From NCBI RefSeq assembly GCF_003144115.1, contig NW_020312017.1:116845-180844 (forward strand): 64,000 nucleotides of DNA, written 5' to 3'. Both the position numbers and the translations under genes were made by a program. Shown piece after piece: positions 1 to 9,496 of the stretch. Each line of letters begins with the position of its first letter. The first letter of the stretch is position 1. This DNA is from Tilletiopsis washingtonensis (Eukaryota > Basidiomycota > Exobasidiomycetes > Entylomatales). Below the pieces are notes generated by a model. It searched no databases, had not been told where the DNA came from, and was given only the letters and a program-made list of their open reading frames with translations.

Positions 1-195
1 GGGCAAGGTGCGGACGGCCGACATGGGCGGTGAGTGTGGGGGGGGGGGGGGGGCGAGCGCGGGAGCGATGCAGCATGTGTGCTCGGGATGCGGATGGCGC
101 GTCTTTGCTAGAGCATATGCTGAGACGAGCGTTTTGCGCACACAGGCAACAGCAAGACGGCCGACTTCACGCAGGCCGTCATCAACAACTTCTAA
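1..195 (+). CDS. IDH1: NAD-dependent isocitrate dehydrogenase subunit 1, 3' end only
   Basis: Only the last two exons are visible: the end of one (to 29) and the terminal exon 146-195, joined across an intron with a GTGAGT donor and CACAG acceptor. The joined tail reads GKVRTADMGG then NSKTADFTQAVINNF and stops at TAA 193-195. That is the usual C-terminus of the mitochondrial NAD-isocitrate dehydrogenase regulatory subunit, where a conserved basic-D-GG-x-S/T stretch precedes FTxAVI. The enzyme converts isocitrate to 2-oxoglutarate in the citric acid cycle. The rest of the gene lies left of the window. The last intron contains a run of 16 G right after its donor. The call rests on about 25 residues, so the sister subunit Idh2 is possible, but the GG-S-T-x-D-F pattern fits Idh1 better. 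Confidence 0.75.
38..53 (+). repeat. 16-nt poly-G tract in IDH1 intron
   Basis: Uninterrupted run of 16 G starting 8 nt after the first base of the GTGAGT donor of the last IDH1 intron. It may be a length-variable homopolymer or a G-rich splicing enhancer. Sequencing length error is also possible here. Confidence 0.9.
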
Positions 196-570
196 GTGCC
201 GCGCCGTGCGGACTTCCTTGCCTTCGCGCGCGCGTGGGGCGCACGCGCGCGCGAGCGAGAGAAAGGGGAAGCTGAGCAAGCCGAGAAAGCAGGAGGCTAC
301 TGCCTGCGACTCGGCGATGGGTATAGATAGGGAGCCGGGACGATCAATGACGATCTGCCTCTCGTTTTGCCGAGCTGGAAGAGACAGAGTGATAGAGACG
401 CACGCGAGGAAGCTTGAGCACACCTGGCGCTCTCGAGGGGAGGAAGCGCGAGCGACAGGGTGAGCATGTGGGAGACGCGCGAGGCGAACCCGCGCGCGAG
501 AGTCTCGCTAGACAGGTGCATTGCGTGTGTCGGTAGCAGCTGCGCATCGCACGTCTCTCCGCCCGCCCAT
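196..570. other. Convergent 3' region between IDH1 and TFG1
   Basis: Both genes end into this interval. It holds no convincing coding region, RNA gene or repeat; presumably the two 3' UTRs and polyadenylation sites. Confidence 0.6.
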
Positions 571-3378
571 CTACGTGCCCTCCGTCTTTGCGGCGCCCGC
601 ACTGCCCTCCGGCGCCCTCTCCGGCGGCGCAAAGCGTCGCCAGTAGCGCGTGATGGCGGCGAGATAGGCCGCCTTGTTCTCCGGCTCGGCCTTGATGGTC
701 TTCTTGAACATCTTTGCAATCTCCATCGTGCTCGTCACCTGCGGATTGCGCTCCATGACCTCCATGACGTGCCGCTCAATGTCCGACATGGGCGCGTTGC
801 TGCGTCGTGCTGCTGCTGCGGCGCCACCCTCGCCGGCGACGCCGGGAGAAGAGGCGCGCGAGCCGGAGGGCGACGCCATGGGCGAGGCGCGCGAAGTGGA
901 GCCGGCCGTGGCGGTGCGTGCTCGCTTGCTGCCGTCGTTGTTGCCCGAGCCGCTCGAGGAGGGCACATGCTGGCCGCCGCCCGGCGCCTCGCTCTTGCGC
1001 TTCTTCGAGCCGCTCGGCGAGCTCGGCGCTGCCGCTCCAGCAGCCGCTGCGCCTGCACTGGAAGCCATCGGACTCGTGGCACGGCTGCCCTGGCTGGCCG
1101 TCGGACTGCCACTGCGGCTTGCGTTCCTGCTCTTGCCGCCCGCAGGCCGCGCGAACGGCGACGTAGCTCGCTGCGCCACATTCGCATGTCCCGCGCCCGG
1201 ACGATGCGTGCCGCCTCCTGCTGCACCGGGCGCCGAAGCCTGTCGTGCCGTCTGTGCTGCGCGTGCAGCAGCATGCGGCGCCGCACTGGCATGTTTCTCA
1301 TGTCGGCCCACGGGTGTCGATGCGCCACTGCGTCGTGCTGCAGCTGCAGCTGCCGCGGCTGCTTCCTTCTCCTTCTCCGCTGCAGCAGCAGCAGCAGCAG
1401 CCTGCTCCTCCTCCAGCTTCTTGCCGCCATTCTTGAGCCGCTCGCGCTCCTCGCGCTCCTTCTCCTCGCGCACCTGCTGCAGCGCTCGCTCCGGATTGGC
1501 AATCGCCGTGTCCTCCGTGTCCGAGTCCTGCGGAAAGATGTCAGCTTCACTGCCCCGCTAGCCTCTGCTGGCTGCGCGCTCACGTCGCTGAGGTAGGGAT
1601 TGACGTCTTCCTCGTACGCCTCGTTGCCCTGGTTGCGCGCCAGCGCCCGCACGATCTTTTGCATCTGTCTCCCCGAGCCTGTCAGCTGGTCGTCCGTGCG
1701 TCTTCCTGGCTCCGGCCCGAAGAGATCATCCTCCTCGTCGTCCGATGCTTGCTCCGCCCGCGCCATCTCCTTCTTCATGCGTTCGGCCAGCTCGTGCGTG
1801 TCGGCGTCGCCGAGGTCGTACTCTTCGCCCTCGTTGTGGTCGTCGTCGTCGGCCATCTCTTCCTCAAAGTCGACCTCGCCGTACGTGCCCTCGTCCTAGC
1901 TGCCATCAGCCTGGCTTTGCAGCGAGCGAGCAATGCGAAGCAGCTCACCTGGTCCCGCCCTCTCCTGCCACGATCTCTCGGCGCGCCGTCGACGGGCAGC
2001 GGCTGTCCGCGAGCGCGTCCGCCGAGGTTGTTGAACGCGCCCGGCAGCGCCAGATGCTTCCACTCGGGCACGGCGGCAAACTCCTCGTCGCCCTCCTCCT
2101 TCTTGACGCGCTGCCCGGCGCCTGCTCTGCTGCTGCCGGCGCTCGAGGGCCCTGCAAGGCCAATGGGATCATCGCCGCGCGCACGCATCATCCAGCGCGA
2201 GGCGCCGTCGGAGCGAGCCTTCTGATGCTTCTCGAACTGTGCGCAGGGCGTCAGCATCGCACGCACCTCTGCGTGCATGGGCCACAAGACTCACCTCCTT
2301 CTCTGCCTCCTCCCAGCTGATGGCGTTTGCGTGCTTCGGCTTCTGCAGGAAGCGGTAGCTCTTCGTCACCGGCACGACGCGGAAGCCGCCGTCGCCCTCG
2401 GCGTCAAAGACGAAGAGCACGTGGTTCTCTCCGTCGTCTGCGTCGCCCTCCAGCTTGCCGATCCACGGCGCATGGTTTGCGTCCTTCTTGCGTGCCGCAG
2501 CAGCCATCTGACTGCCCTCCTCCATCTTCTCCTCCTTGACGAGCTCCTCTGGCTTCACGTCCAGCACCGAGGGCAGCCCTTTGCTTCTCGCCTCGAGCGC
2601 CTCCTGCAGCGCATTGATGCCGCTGGGCGGCGCACTGCGCGCCGACGTCCACTCGCGCGGCGTGTCAAAGTCCTCCAGCACCCACGGCAGCCGCTCGTCG
2701 TTCCAGGTGCGCCGTGCCACCGCAGAGGCCTTGTGCACCTCCTTGACGCGCTTCTGGAACAGCCGCGCCTTGTTGCGCTGCGACACGTTGGAGAGCGTCG
2801 GCGCGATGAGCGAGGCGTCCGCCGAGGGCCCTCTGACGACAGGAGCGTGAGAGTCCGGCAAGACGAGTGGCGCATGCCGGCCGCGCAGCCGCCGCTCGAC
2901 TGCACTCCACTCACTTCTCCTGCTTCGTCTTTGCCAGCAGCTCCTCGAGCGCGCGGATCTCCTCGTCGTCCTTGGGCCACTTTACGGGCACGGCCTTCTC
3001 CTTGCCGAGCAGGTCGTTCGGGTCCGGCGCCATGATGACGAGTGGGTTGCCGTAGCGATCCAGCACGGGATCTCCTGGCTTGGGGTTGGGCGCCTTGAGC
3101 TTCGGCGCGCCCTTGCGGTTGAGCTTGAGCGGCTGCACGAAGGGCGCGGCACGCGGATCGACGGGGAACGAAGAGGCAAACTTGAGCAGATGCGTCTTGC
3201 TCTGCAGGAAGGCAGGCTTGCACGACAGCAGCGGAATGTCGCGGTAGCCCGTCGGCGCTGCGGCGGCGGCAGCGGCGGGCGGCGAGGCACTGCGCTTCTT
3301 GATGCCGCTGCTGCTGCCGCTGGCCTGTGCGGGCTTGACGTCGCTCATGGCGGCGTCGGCGTCGGGCTTGGGCGGCAT
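571..3378 (-). CDS. TFG1: Transcription initiation factor TFIIF alpha subunit (RAP74/Tfg1)
   Basis: Five exons on the minus strand (3378-2915, 2832-2295, 2236-1949, 1895-1584, 1527-571) give 852 aa. The product is the large TFIIF subunit, which binds RNA polymerase II and helps load and start it at promoters. Residues about 70-440 match the RAP74 N-terminal dimerisation region, including a VFDAEGDGGFRVVPV strand pair and the segment around YRFLQKPKHANAISWEEAEK. Exon 4 carries the acidic EEEMADDDD and YDLGDADTHELAERMKKEMA stretch typical of Tfg1. A long Ala/Ser/Pro-rich linker follows. The last 72 residues (from MSDIERHVMEVMERNPQVTS) look like the C-terminal winged helix that contacts FCP1. 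The start is the first ATG of the open exon, 239 nt from the divergent neighbour at 3618. All four introns have GTGAG donors. Confidence 0.9.
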
Positions 3379-3617
3379 GGCGCGGCGAGTGCGCGCAGGG
3401 TGCGCCGTGAGAGGCAGCGGCTGAGCGTGGTGCGGAGGGTGTGGTGGTGAGGACGACCGACGAGCGGAGCTGGGCTGCTGAGCTGCTCCTTGCGCTCGCC
3501 GGCGGCCCGCCCGCTGCTCCCACGCTGCTTTCGCTGGCCGACTCCACTTTTGGGGCCACGCGCCGCTCAGCGCCGCCGCGCCTCGCTCCTTCTCTCCTCC
3601 CTCCATCATCTTCGCCC
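3379..3617. promoter_or_regulatory. Divergent promoter, TFG1 / DUF4211 gene
   Basis: 239 nt separate the two start codons, so both genes must share this interval for transcription initiation. No clear TATA box is visible. Confidence 0.6.
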
Positions 3618-6040
3618 ATGCCGCGCCAACGCATCCCCGCCTCGTCCGAGGCTTCCTCGGACGACGGAGCGCCGGCGACATCGCTCCCTCATCCGCGCAC
3701 CGGCATGATCGTCGAGGTCGTCGTGCCCGTGCGCGCCGCGCCGCCGACGCACTCAGACGCGTACATGCGTGCCATCCGCGAGCGCGTCAGCGCGAAGCGG
3801 GCAGCCAAGGCAAAGAAGGACGCTGCAGCAGGAAAGAAGGGTCAGGCTGCGTCCAATCAGGCGAAGAGCGCAGGGAAGCAGAAGAAGGGCAAAGCGGCCA
3901 TGTGAGTACATGCGATGATGATGCTAGTAGACGCGACGTGGGGAATGGAGCTGCCAGGACGGCGCTGAGGGCGCTGAGCAGCGCGTCGCGCTAGCGAGAC
4001 GCAGCTTGCGAGCCGATGGGCATGCCCTAGCGAGGCGCACTTGAGTCGGCGCGCGACGTCGGCGCAGCCGTCTCGCCATCTGCTGCAGAGGAGTCGTCGG
4101 GCTGCGGGCCACGCTCACGCCCGTCCACGAAGCAGCATCGAAATCTCAGACGACCCAGCGAGCTCTTCGGACGAGATCATGCCGCCCGCTGCGCCCGTCG
4201 CCTCCTCGTCGCGCGTGCAGCCGCAACCGCAGCCGGCACGCACGAGCGCGTCGAAGAGCGCCACGCCTGCTGCGATGCAGCCACGAGCAGCAACATCAGC
4301 AGCAGCGGCGGCGGCGGCGGCACCTACGGCGACGACGAGCGTCGCAGCCTCTGGCACGCCGGCTCGCGCGGCGCCGCTGCGCGCTCAGCATGTCGCCTCA
4401 CCCATCGCGCACGAGCGCAACAACGGGCTCTTTCGCGGCGCGCTCTCGTCGGACGAGGACGACGAAGCCGAGGTGGCTGCCGAGCTTCCTAGCCGAGCAG
4501 CAGATGCGACTGCCGCCGCGCTGCTCTCTCCTTCGCCGCCACCGCTGCTGCAGAGCCTCGCGCCGCCGCCGATCGAGGACTCCGATGAGGACTCTGACGC
4601 CGGGCCGGTCGTAAAGCGCGTCAGGACGGCAAAGGAGCGCGCTGTGTCTATCTCCTCCGAGGACGACAGCGACGACGCTCCGGCACCGCCTCGTAAAAGC
4701 AAGGGCAAGAAGAAGCAGCGCGCCGGTGGCTCGTCGAAGAAGAAGCGCGCAAAGAGCTCGAGCTCGAAGGAGAAGAAGAAGAAGCAGCGCAGGAAGGGCT
4801 CGGATGATGATGATGATCTGCGGCAGGACCTCAATGTGTGAGCTCGCGGCCGGCGCGAAGAGAAGCATGGCCCTGCGTCGAGCAGCAAGCTCATGTCGTG
4901 CTGACACGTGCCTCGCACAGCGACAAGTACGTGGCGAGCACCTCAGGCGCAAAAGCGAAGCGCGAGAGGGAGAGACGCATGGCCTTCTTCCAGCGGAAGC
5001 GCGAGCGCAAAGCCAAAGGGCTTTCTTCCGAGGAGGAGCCAACGTCGTGGTCCACTCCTTCTGCGTCCAGCGACGACGACGACTCGTCCGACGACAGCAG
5101 CAGCGTCTCCGACTCCTCGTTTGTCAAGTCCGACGACGCCCTTCCGAACCCTTACGCGCACCCTCCGGAACGCGTCAAGTCGAGGAAGGAGAAGGCGCTC
5201 TTCCCGGCACGGCCGCGCGGGCCGGATCGCAGCGGCCCGTCGTCTCGCAATCCGACAGGAGGACAAGCTAGCGTTCTCGAGGGCACCGGCCTCGTGCGCA
5301 TGACGACGCTGCAGCACTGTCAGGCGTGGGTGCGCTGGATCACGCTACGGCTTCTCGGGACGGACGCGAGCGGCGACGCCGTCATGGCGATGGCGGCATC
5401 GCGCGCGCGGCTGCAAGAGCTCGTCGCAGGGCACTACAAGGCGCTGACAACGCAGACAATGCGCCGATCCTTCTACTGGCATCTCCGCCATTACGGGCAC
5501 TTCGAGCGTCGGCCGGTGTCGTCAGAGGAAGAGGGAACCGGCTGCGCCGCGTGCGGCAGAGCCTCGCATCCGCGCGACAGCTACTTCACCTTCTCCGGCC
5601 GCTTCTACGACCGCGACACGCTGGCGTGGCTCACGCCCGAGCAGGACGGCAACACGTCGTCGGAGTGCTCGACGAGCGGAGAAGGGAACCACGTCGTCGA
5701 GCGCCGCGGGCACGATCCCAAGACTCGCACGCGCAGCTTCTATCTCGGCGCCTCCTGTGCGCTCCGCGCAAAGCTGATGCACAGTCTTGCGCACTGGGAG
5801 TTCCACGCCATGCGCGCCGTCAAGGCCAACGCGGCGTTCAAGCAGCTCGTCAAAGACGTGCAGGACCAGCGCCGCACGCCGAGCAGCGACGACATCGACA
5901 GCGTCGTGCAGTCGTACGCGCCGCGCCTCGAGCGCCAGCTGCGCAAGTTCGGCGACGAGAGCCAGGAGGCTCAGTTCAACACGGGCAGGTACAAGCACCT
6001 CAGCGCTCGCGAGCGCGACGGCTCGGTGTGGAAGGTCTGA
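3618..6040 (+). CDS. DUF4211-type nuclear protein with basic/acidic tail and C-terminal cysteine domain
   Basis: Three exons (3618-3901, 4136-4837, 4921-6040) give 701 aa. I do not know a function. Residues 1-95 are short and basic. Exon 2 opens with IIEISDD, which fits a SUMO-interaction motif (aliphatic core followed by acids), then Ala/Pro-rich and alternating acidic Ser-Asp and Lys-rich tracts that look like nuclear localisation signals. From about residue 450 to 690 is a folded region: a helix around HCQAWVRWITLRLL, a GCAACGRASHPRDSYFTFSG cysteine pair motif, FYDRDTLAWL, and SFYLGASCALRAKLMHSLAHW, resembling the fungal DUF4211 domain. The join 3901/4136 is less sure than the others because several acceptors exist; the one used closes the frame and creates the SUMO-interaction motif. 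Without that splice the first exon would end after 95 codons. Confidence 0.7.
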
Positions 6041-6356
6041 CCGTCCGCCGACTGGACGGTTCCCCACATCTCTCGGTCTCTCTCTCTCGACATAGCTCGC
6101 TCGTCACCTCAAGAATGCTAATCACTCACGTCACGAAGCTTCGAGCTCTTCCCTCCGTTCAGCTAATGAGAACCGCGTCATCCATTCCCCGCCTCTACCG
6201 CACTGCCGCCCGCCCTACTGCCTGCTCCCACCGCGTCGCGCTCCCTCGTGGCGGCCGTCGCCGAGCCCTCAGAGGCTCTTGCCCATACTGCAGCACGCGC
6301 GCACGAGCGGTCAGCTTCTCTCGCGCACCCGCAGTCGTGTCTCGCTTGACCACCAC
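6041..6356. other. Convergent 3' region, DUF4211 gene / ARPC3
   Basis: The interval is pyrimidine-rich near 6070-6100. I see no gene or RNA in it; it probably holds both 3' UTRs. Confidence 0.6.
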
Positions 6357-7430
6357 TCACAACCTCCGCTTCGTGAAGCTGAGCCACCACTTGCTCGGCT
6401 TGCCGTCGATGTACACCTTCTCCACGAGTCGTTGAGCGAGCTCGGTGCGCAGCTGCGTGAGGTACGAGCGGAGGTGTTCTGCCGCAGCGAGTCCGCCACA
6501 TCAGCCTCTCTACTCTTCGCTTCTAGCACACTTCCATTCAGCGTGACTCACCGGCCTCAGCGCGGCTCGCAGGCGGCTGGTAGAGGTTGTTGAGCGGGAA
6601 AGAGGCGTCTCCGGGCAGCGAGAAGTTGTCGACGCTCAACGACTGCAGCTGCTTCGACGCCTCGTTCTGCGACATGGGCACGCGCGCACCGGCGATGCGC
6701 GAGAGGCAGTCGGAAATAAAGAGGATCAGGTAGATGAGGAGCTGTGGGGAACAAGGGTCAGCAGGGAAACAGCAAGGCGCGGCGAGGACGTGTATCGCGC
6801 CCAGAGGTGCCGGCATGCTGCAGGACGCCGAGCCAGGTCTAGCTTCCGCATGGACACAGAGTGCCGCGGCTGCAGCCAGTGAAGGCAGCGACTGCAGCCT
6901 GGTCGGATGGATCCCAGCTGTGGCGGCGGCATCCGAGAGCGTCCGTGCGCTCTGCCGATATGCCCCAGCCGGTGCGCATCACCAGCGAGTGACGCCGGCA
7001 GCAGCACGCAGCGCACTGAGCGAGCACGTCCAGGCCTGCCTACTTTGCAGACACCTCACATGCATCTGAGGCTCGCTGATGGTCATCCAGATGCGGATGC
7101 AAGTGCCCTTGGCCCGTGCAGCGCAGTGTGCCCGTCTTCGACCCTTCAGCGAGCCCAGCCGACCTTCTCCGGGCTTCGCGTCCATGCAGCATCCACGCTG
7201 CCTGCCGCTTCCATGCGCTCACTCACGCGATCGGCGCCGCCCTTGATCTCAAAGTTGCGGAAGAGGCAGTTTGCGCGGAAGAGGTCGATGGCCTCGTCGA
7301 CGATGTCCATGGCGTCGGCATCGGCCAGCGGCGGCGCGGGCCCACGCACGCGGGTGCGGATGGGCAGCAGCGACATGGACGCGATGGCGCCGACGTCGGC
7401 GTCGTTGTAGGCGGAGTGGTAGGCGGGCAT
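6357..7430 (-). CDS. ARPC3: Arp2/3 complex subunit 3 (p21-Arc)
   Basis: Three exons (7430-7227, 6741-6552, 6478-6357) give 171 aa, close to the usual 175-180. The protein is part of the seven-subunit Arp2/3 complex that nucleates branched actin at endocytic sites. Family landmarks are the start MPAYHSAYND, the RTRVRGPAPP stretch, DIVDEAIDLFRANCLFRNFE, the helix LLIYLILFISDCL, FSLPGDASFPLNNLY, and the C-terminus DGKPSKWWLSFTKRRL. Splice phases agree (0, then 1). Intron 1 is 485 nt, several times longer than most introns here, and I found no exon or RNA inside it. The gene is divergent from the TRI1-like gene. Confidence 0.93.
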
Positions 7431-7694
7431 GGTGTGTGTGTGGAGGGAGGAGGTGATGTGGAGAGCAGGCAGGGAGCCCGAACACGCCAGTGTGGAGAGA
7501 CGGCCGTGCGCACCGCATCCGCTGGCGTGCCGCACGTGATGAGGCGCGCGCAGCCGCGTCGCTGCTGGCAGGCACGCCGCGAGCGGCAAGGCACGCGCCC
7601 AGCGGAGCGGCTCCTGGACAGCAGCAGCGGAGTGCCGGCCTCGCTCCGCCTTTCCCACCTTCATCGCCTCATCCTCCTCCATCGCTAGCCCACT
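7431..7694. promoter_or_regulatory. Divergent promoter, ARPC3 / TRI1-like
   Basis: 264 nt between the start codons. A GTGTGTGTGTGG stretch lies directly upstream of the ARPC3 start and a CT-rich stretch directly upstream of the TRI1-like start. No TATA box seen. Confidence 0.55.
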
Positions 7695-9036
7695 ATGGCG
7701 ACGCCATCCTGCGCCTCGCTGCGGCAGCCCATCCTCGCCATCCTGCGCGCCTCCGACCTTAGCTCCATCTCCGCCAAGAAGGTGCGCACCGAGCTGGCCG
7801 CGCAGGCGCACCTCACGCGCCTCGGCCTCGACGTCAGCAACAAGGCGCACAAGGCGGCCATCGACGAGGAGATCCGCGCCAGCTTCGCACAGCTCGACGC
7901 CGAGAACGTCGCGCGTGGTGCCGCGCCCATCGCGCCTGCCGCTCCGCCGCCGGCTGCGGCTGCACCGCCGCGGCCGCCGGGCATCGCACTGCCGGGCAAC
8001 GGCGTGCGAGGCATTGCGCTCCCCGGCGCCGGCGTGCGCGGCGACTCGAGCGCGCCGCCGCCGGACAACAAGGATGCAGAGATGGCAAAGGCGCTGCAGG
8101 CGCAGTTCAATGCAGATGCAGCGGCCGGGCCGTCCACCCGAGGCGCAGCCAACGGCTCCAAGAAGCGCAAGAAGACGGCGAGCACGAGCAAGAAGGACGA
8201 CATCATCTCCTCCGATGAGGAGGTGGGAGGCACGCCGTCGGGATCGAGGAAGAAAAAGGCCGCGAGCAGCAAGAAGAAGAAGACGACGAACGGCGAGGAG
8301 AAGCCGAAGAATCCGAACAATCCCTTCAACCGGCCCGTGCTGCTCAGTTCAGCCATGGCGGAGATCTGTGGAGGCGATCAGGTGAGTGCCGGCGGCCTGC
8401 GGGGGCGCAGATGCGGCTGCGAATGGCGCGTGTATGCGTGTGCTGATGCGTGCTCGCTTGCGTTCCCCCTGCAGATGCCGCGCTACGAGATCACGAAGCA
8501 GCTGTGGAAGTACATCAAGGACCGCAAGCTGCAGAACCCGAACAACGGGCGAGAGGTGCGTGTGCTGAATTGCTGGCAGTGCGAGGGCGGTGCAGAAAGC
8601 AAGAGGCGGCGAGTTCGGCGAGAAGGGAGAGACGAGTAGGGCAACGGGCCCCGGCGAGGCGCTGCACGGCGCACGAGGACGGCCATTTTGCGCAACCAGC
8701 CTTATTCTCGCCAGTGCGGCAAGCTGCGAAGGACGACACGCAGGCTCGAAGACTCTTGTTGACATGCTTCGTCGCCTCGTCTCTCCTTTGACAGATCATC
8801 TGCGACGAACGATTGACAGCGCTGTTCGGCAAGAGCAAAGTCGAGTGCGTAGGCCTTCTCTCTGTACATGCCCCTGAGTCTTGCTGACGCGCCGCGCTGT
8901 CTCGCACAGCTCATTCGGCATGGCAAAGGTGCCTACTCTCTCCCTCCTCCTCTGCCTGCCAGCGGGCTTCAGCTGATCTCCCTGCCCCTCGCAACAGCTC
9001 GTGAGCCAGCACGTCAGAAAGCCGGATGAAGCGTGA
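7695..9036 (+). CDS. TRI1: SWIB/MDM2-domain protein with DEK-type N-terminus
   Basis: Five exons (7695-8381, 8475-8555, 8795-8844, 8910-8928, 8998-9036) give 291 aa. The N-terminal 70 residues resemble the DEK C-terminal/UAF30 helical domain (KKVRTELAAQAHLTRLGLDVS). A Pro/Ala linker holds two copies of an LPG-x-GVRGIALPG-like element, then a Lys-rich stretch. The SWIB domain begins near residue 215: LSSAMAEICGGDQ, MPRYEITKQLWKYIKDRKLQNPNN, IICDERLTALFGKSKVDSFGMAK, LVSQHV. Yeast relatives are Tri1 and the RNA polymerase I factor Uaf30, and the sequence alone does not separate them. The domain is built from four small exons, one only 19 nt (8910-8928). Confidence 0.88.
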
Positions 9037-9496
9037 ACGCGCGATCGCAAATCTCTGCCGGCCCCGCTCTCCGCATCTGCACATTCTCGTCACCGCCCGC
9101 TCTGCTACTTCATTCTTCATCCTTTCATGCCCTCAAGCTTTGCTCTGCCCAGCTCTCTTCGTCCCGCCCTGCTTCCGCCTGCTCAGGCATCGGTCATCCA
9201 CGCCCTTCTCTGCCATGCACCTCATCCTCTCTTCTTCGCTCTACTAGCTCCCCGGGCCGAGTCTTCATCTGTCACGTAATGCCTCTCTCTGTCCATCTCC
9301 CTTCGAATCAAGCTCCGCTCGAAATCACAAGCTGCTCAGGCTGTCGTATGCATGAAGCAGCTGCGCAGCTGCGTTGCAGGCTCGCCGCGCGCTGCGAGCG
9401 CACCTGCCAGACGCAGCATCCTGATGTGCTGCTGCGATGGAAGCAAGCTTGCATTGCTCTGCTTTCCCATCTCGTCGCATCCCTCTGCCGCCATGC
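9037..9496. other. Convergent 3' region, TRI1-like / SNRNP40
   Basis: 460 nt, pyrimidine-rich and less GC-rich than the flanks. No coding or structured RNA candidate recognised. Confidence 0.55.

Noticed and set aside
8-463. 151-codon plus-strand frame at the left edge
   Set aside because: It reads through the IDH1 intron in the wrong frame; the spliced frame gives the conserved Idh1 tail.
460-1596. Long plus-strand open frames opposite TFG1
   Set aside because: They are shadows of the minus-strand TFG1 exons caused by high GC; the repetitive Ala/Arg/Leu composition has no domain, and TFG1 is supported by family motifs.
3902-3980. Second C/D snoRNA candidate in intron 1 of the DUF4211 gene
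   Set aside because: ATGATGA and two CTGA words are present, but there is no flanking inverted pair and the guide segments are as GC-rich as the surroundings.
9290-9320. TTCGAATC resembling a tRNA T-loop
   Set aside because: The flanks lack the GG/CC of a B box and no acceptor stem, D-arm or A box lies at tRNA distance.
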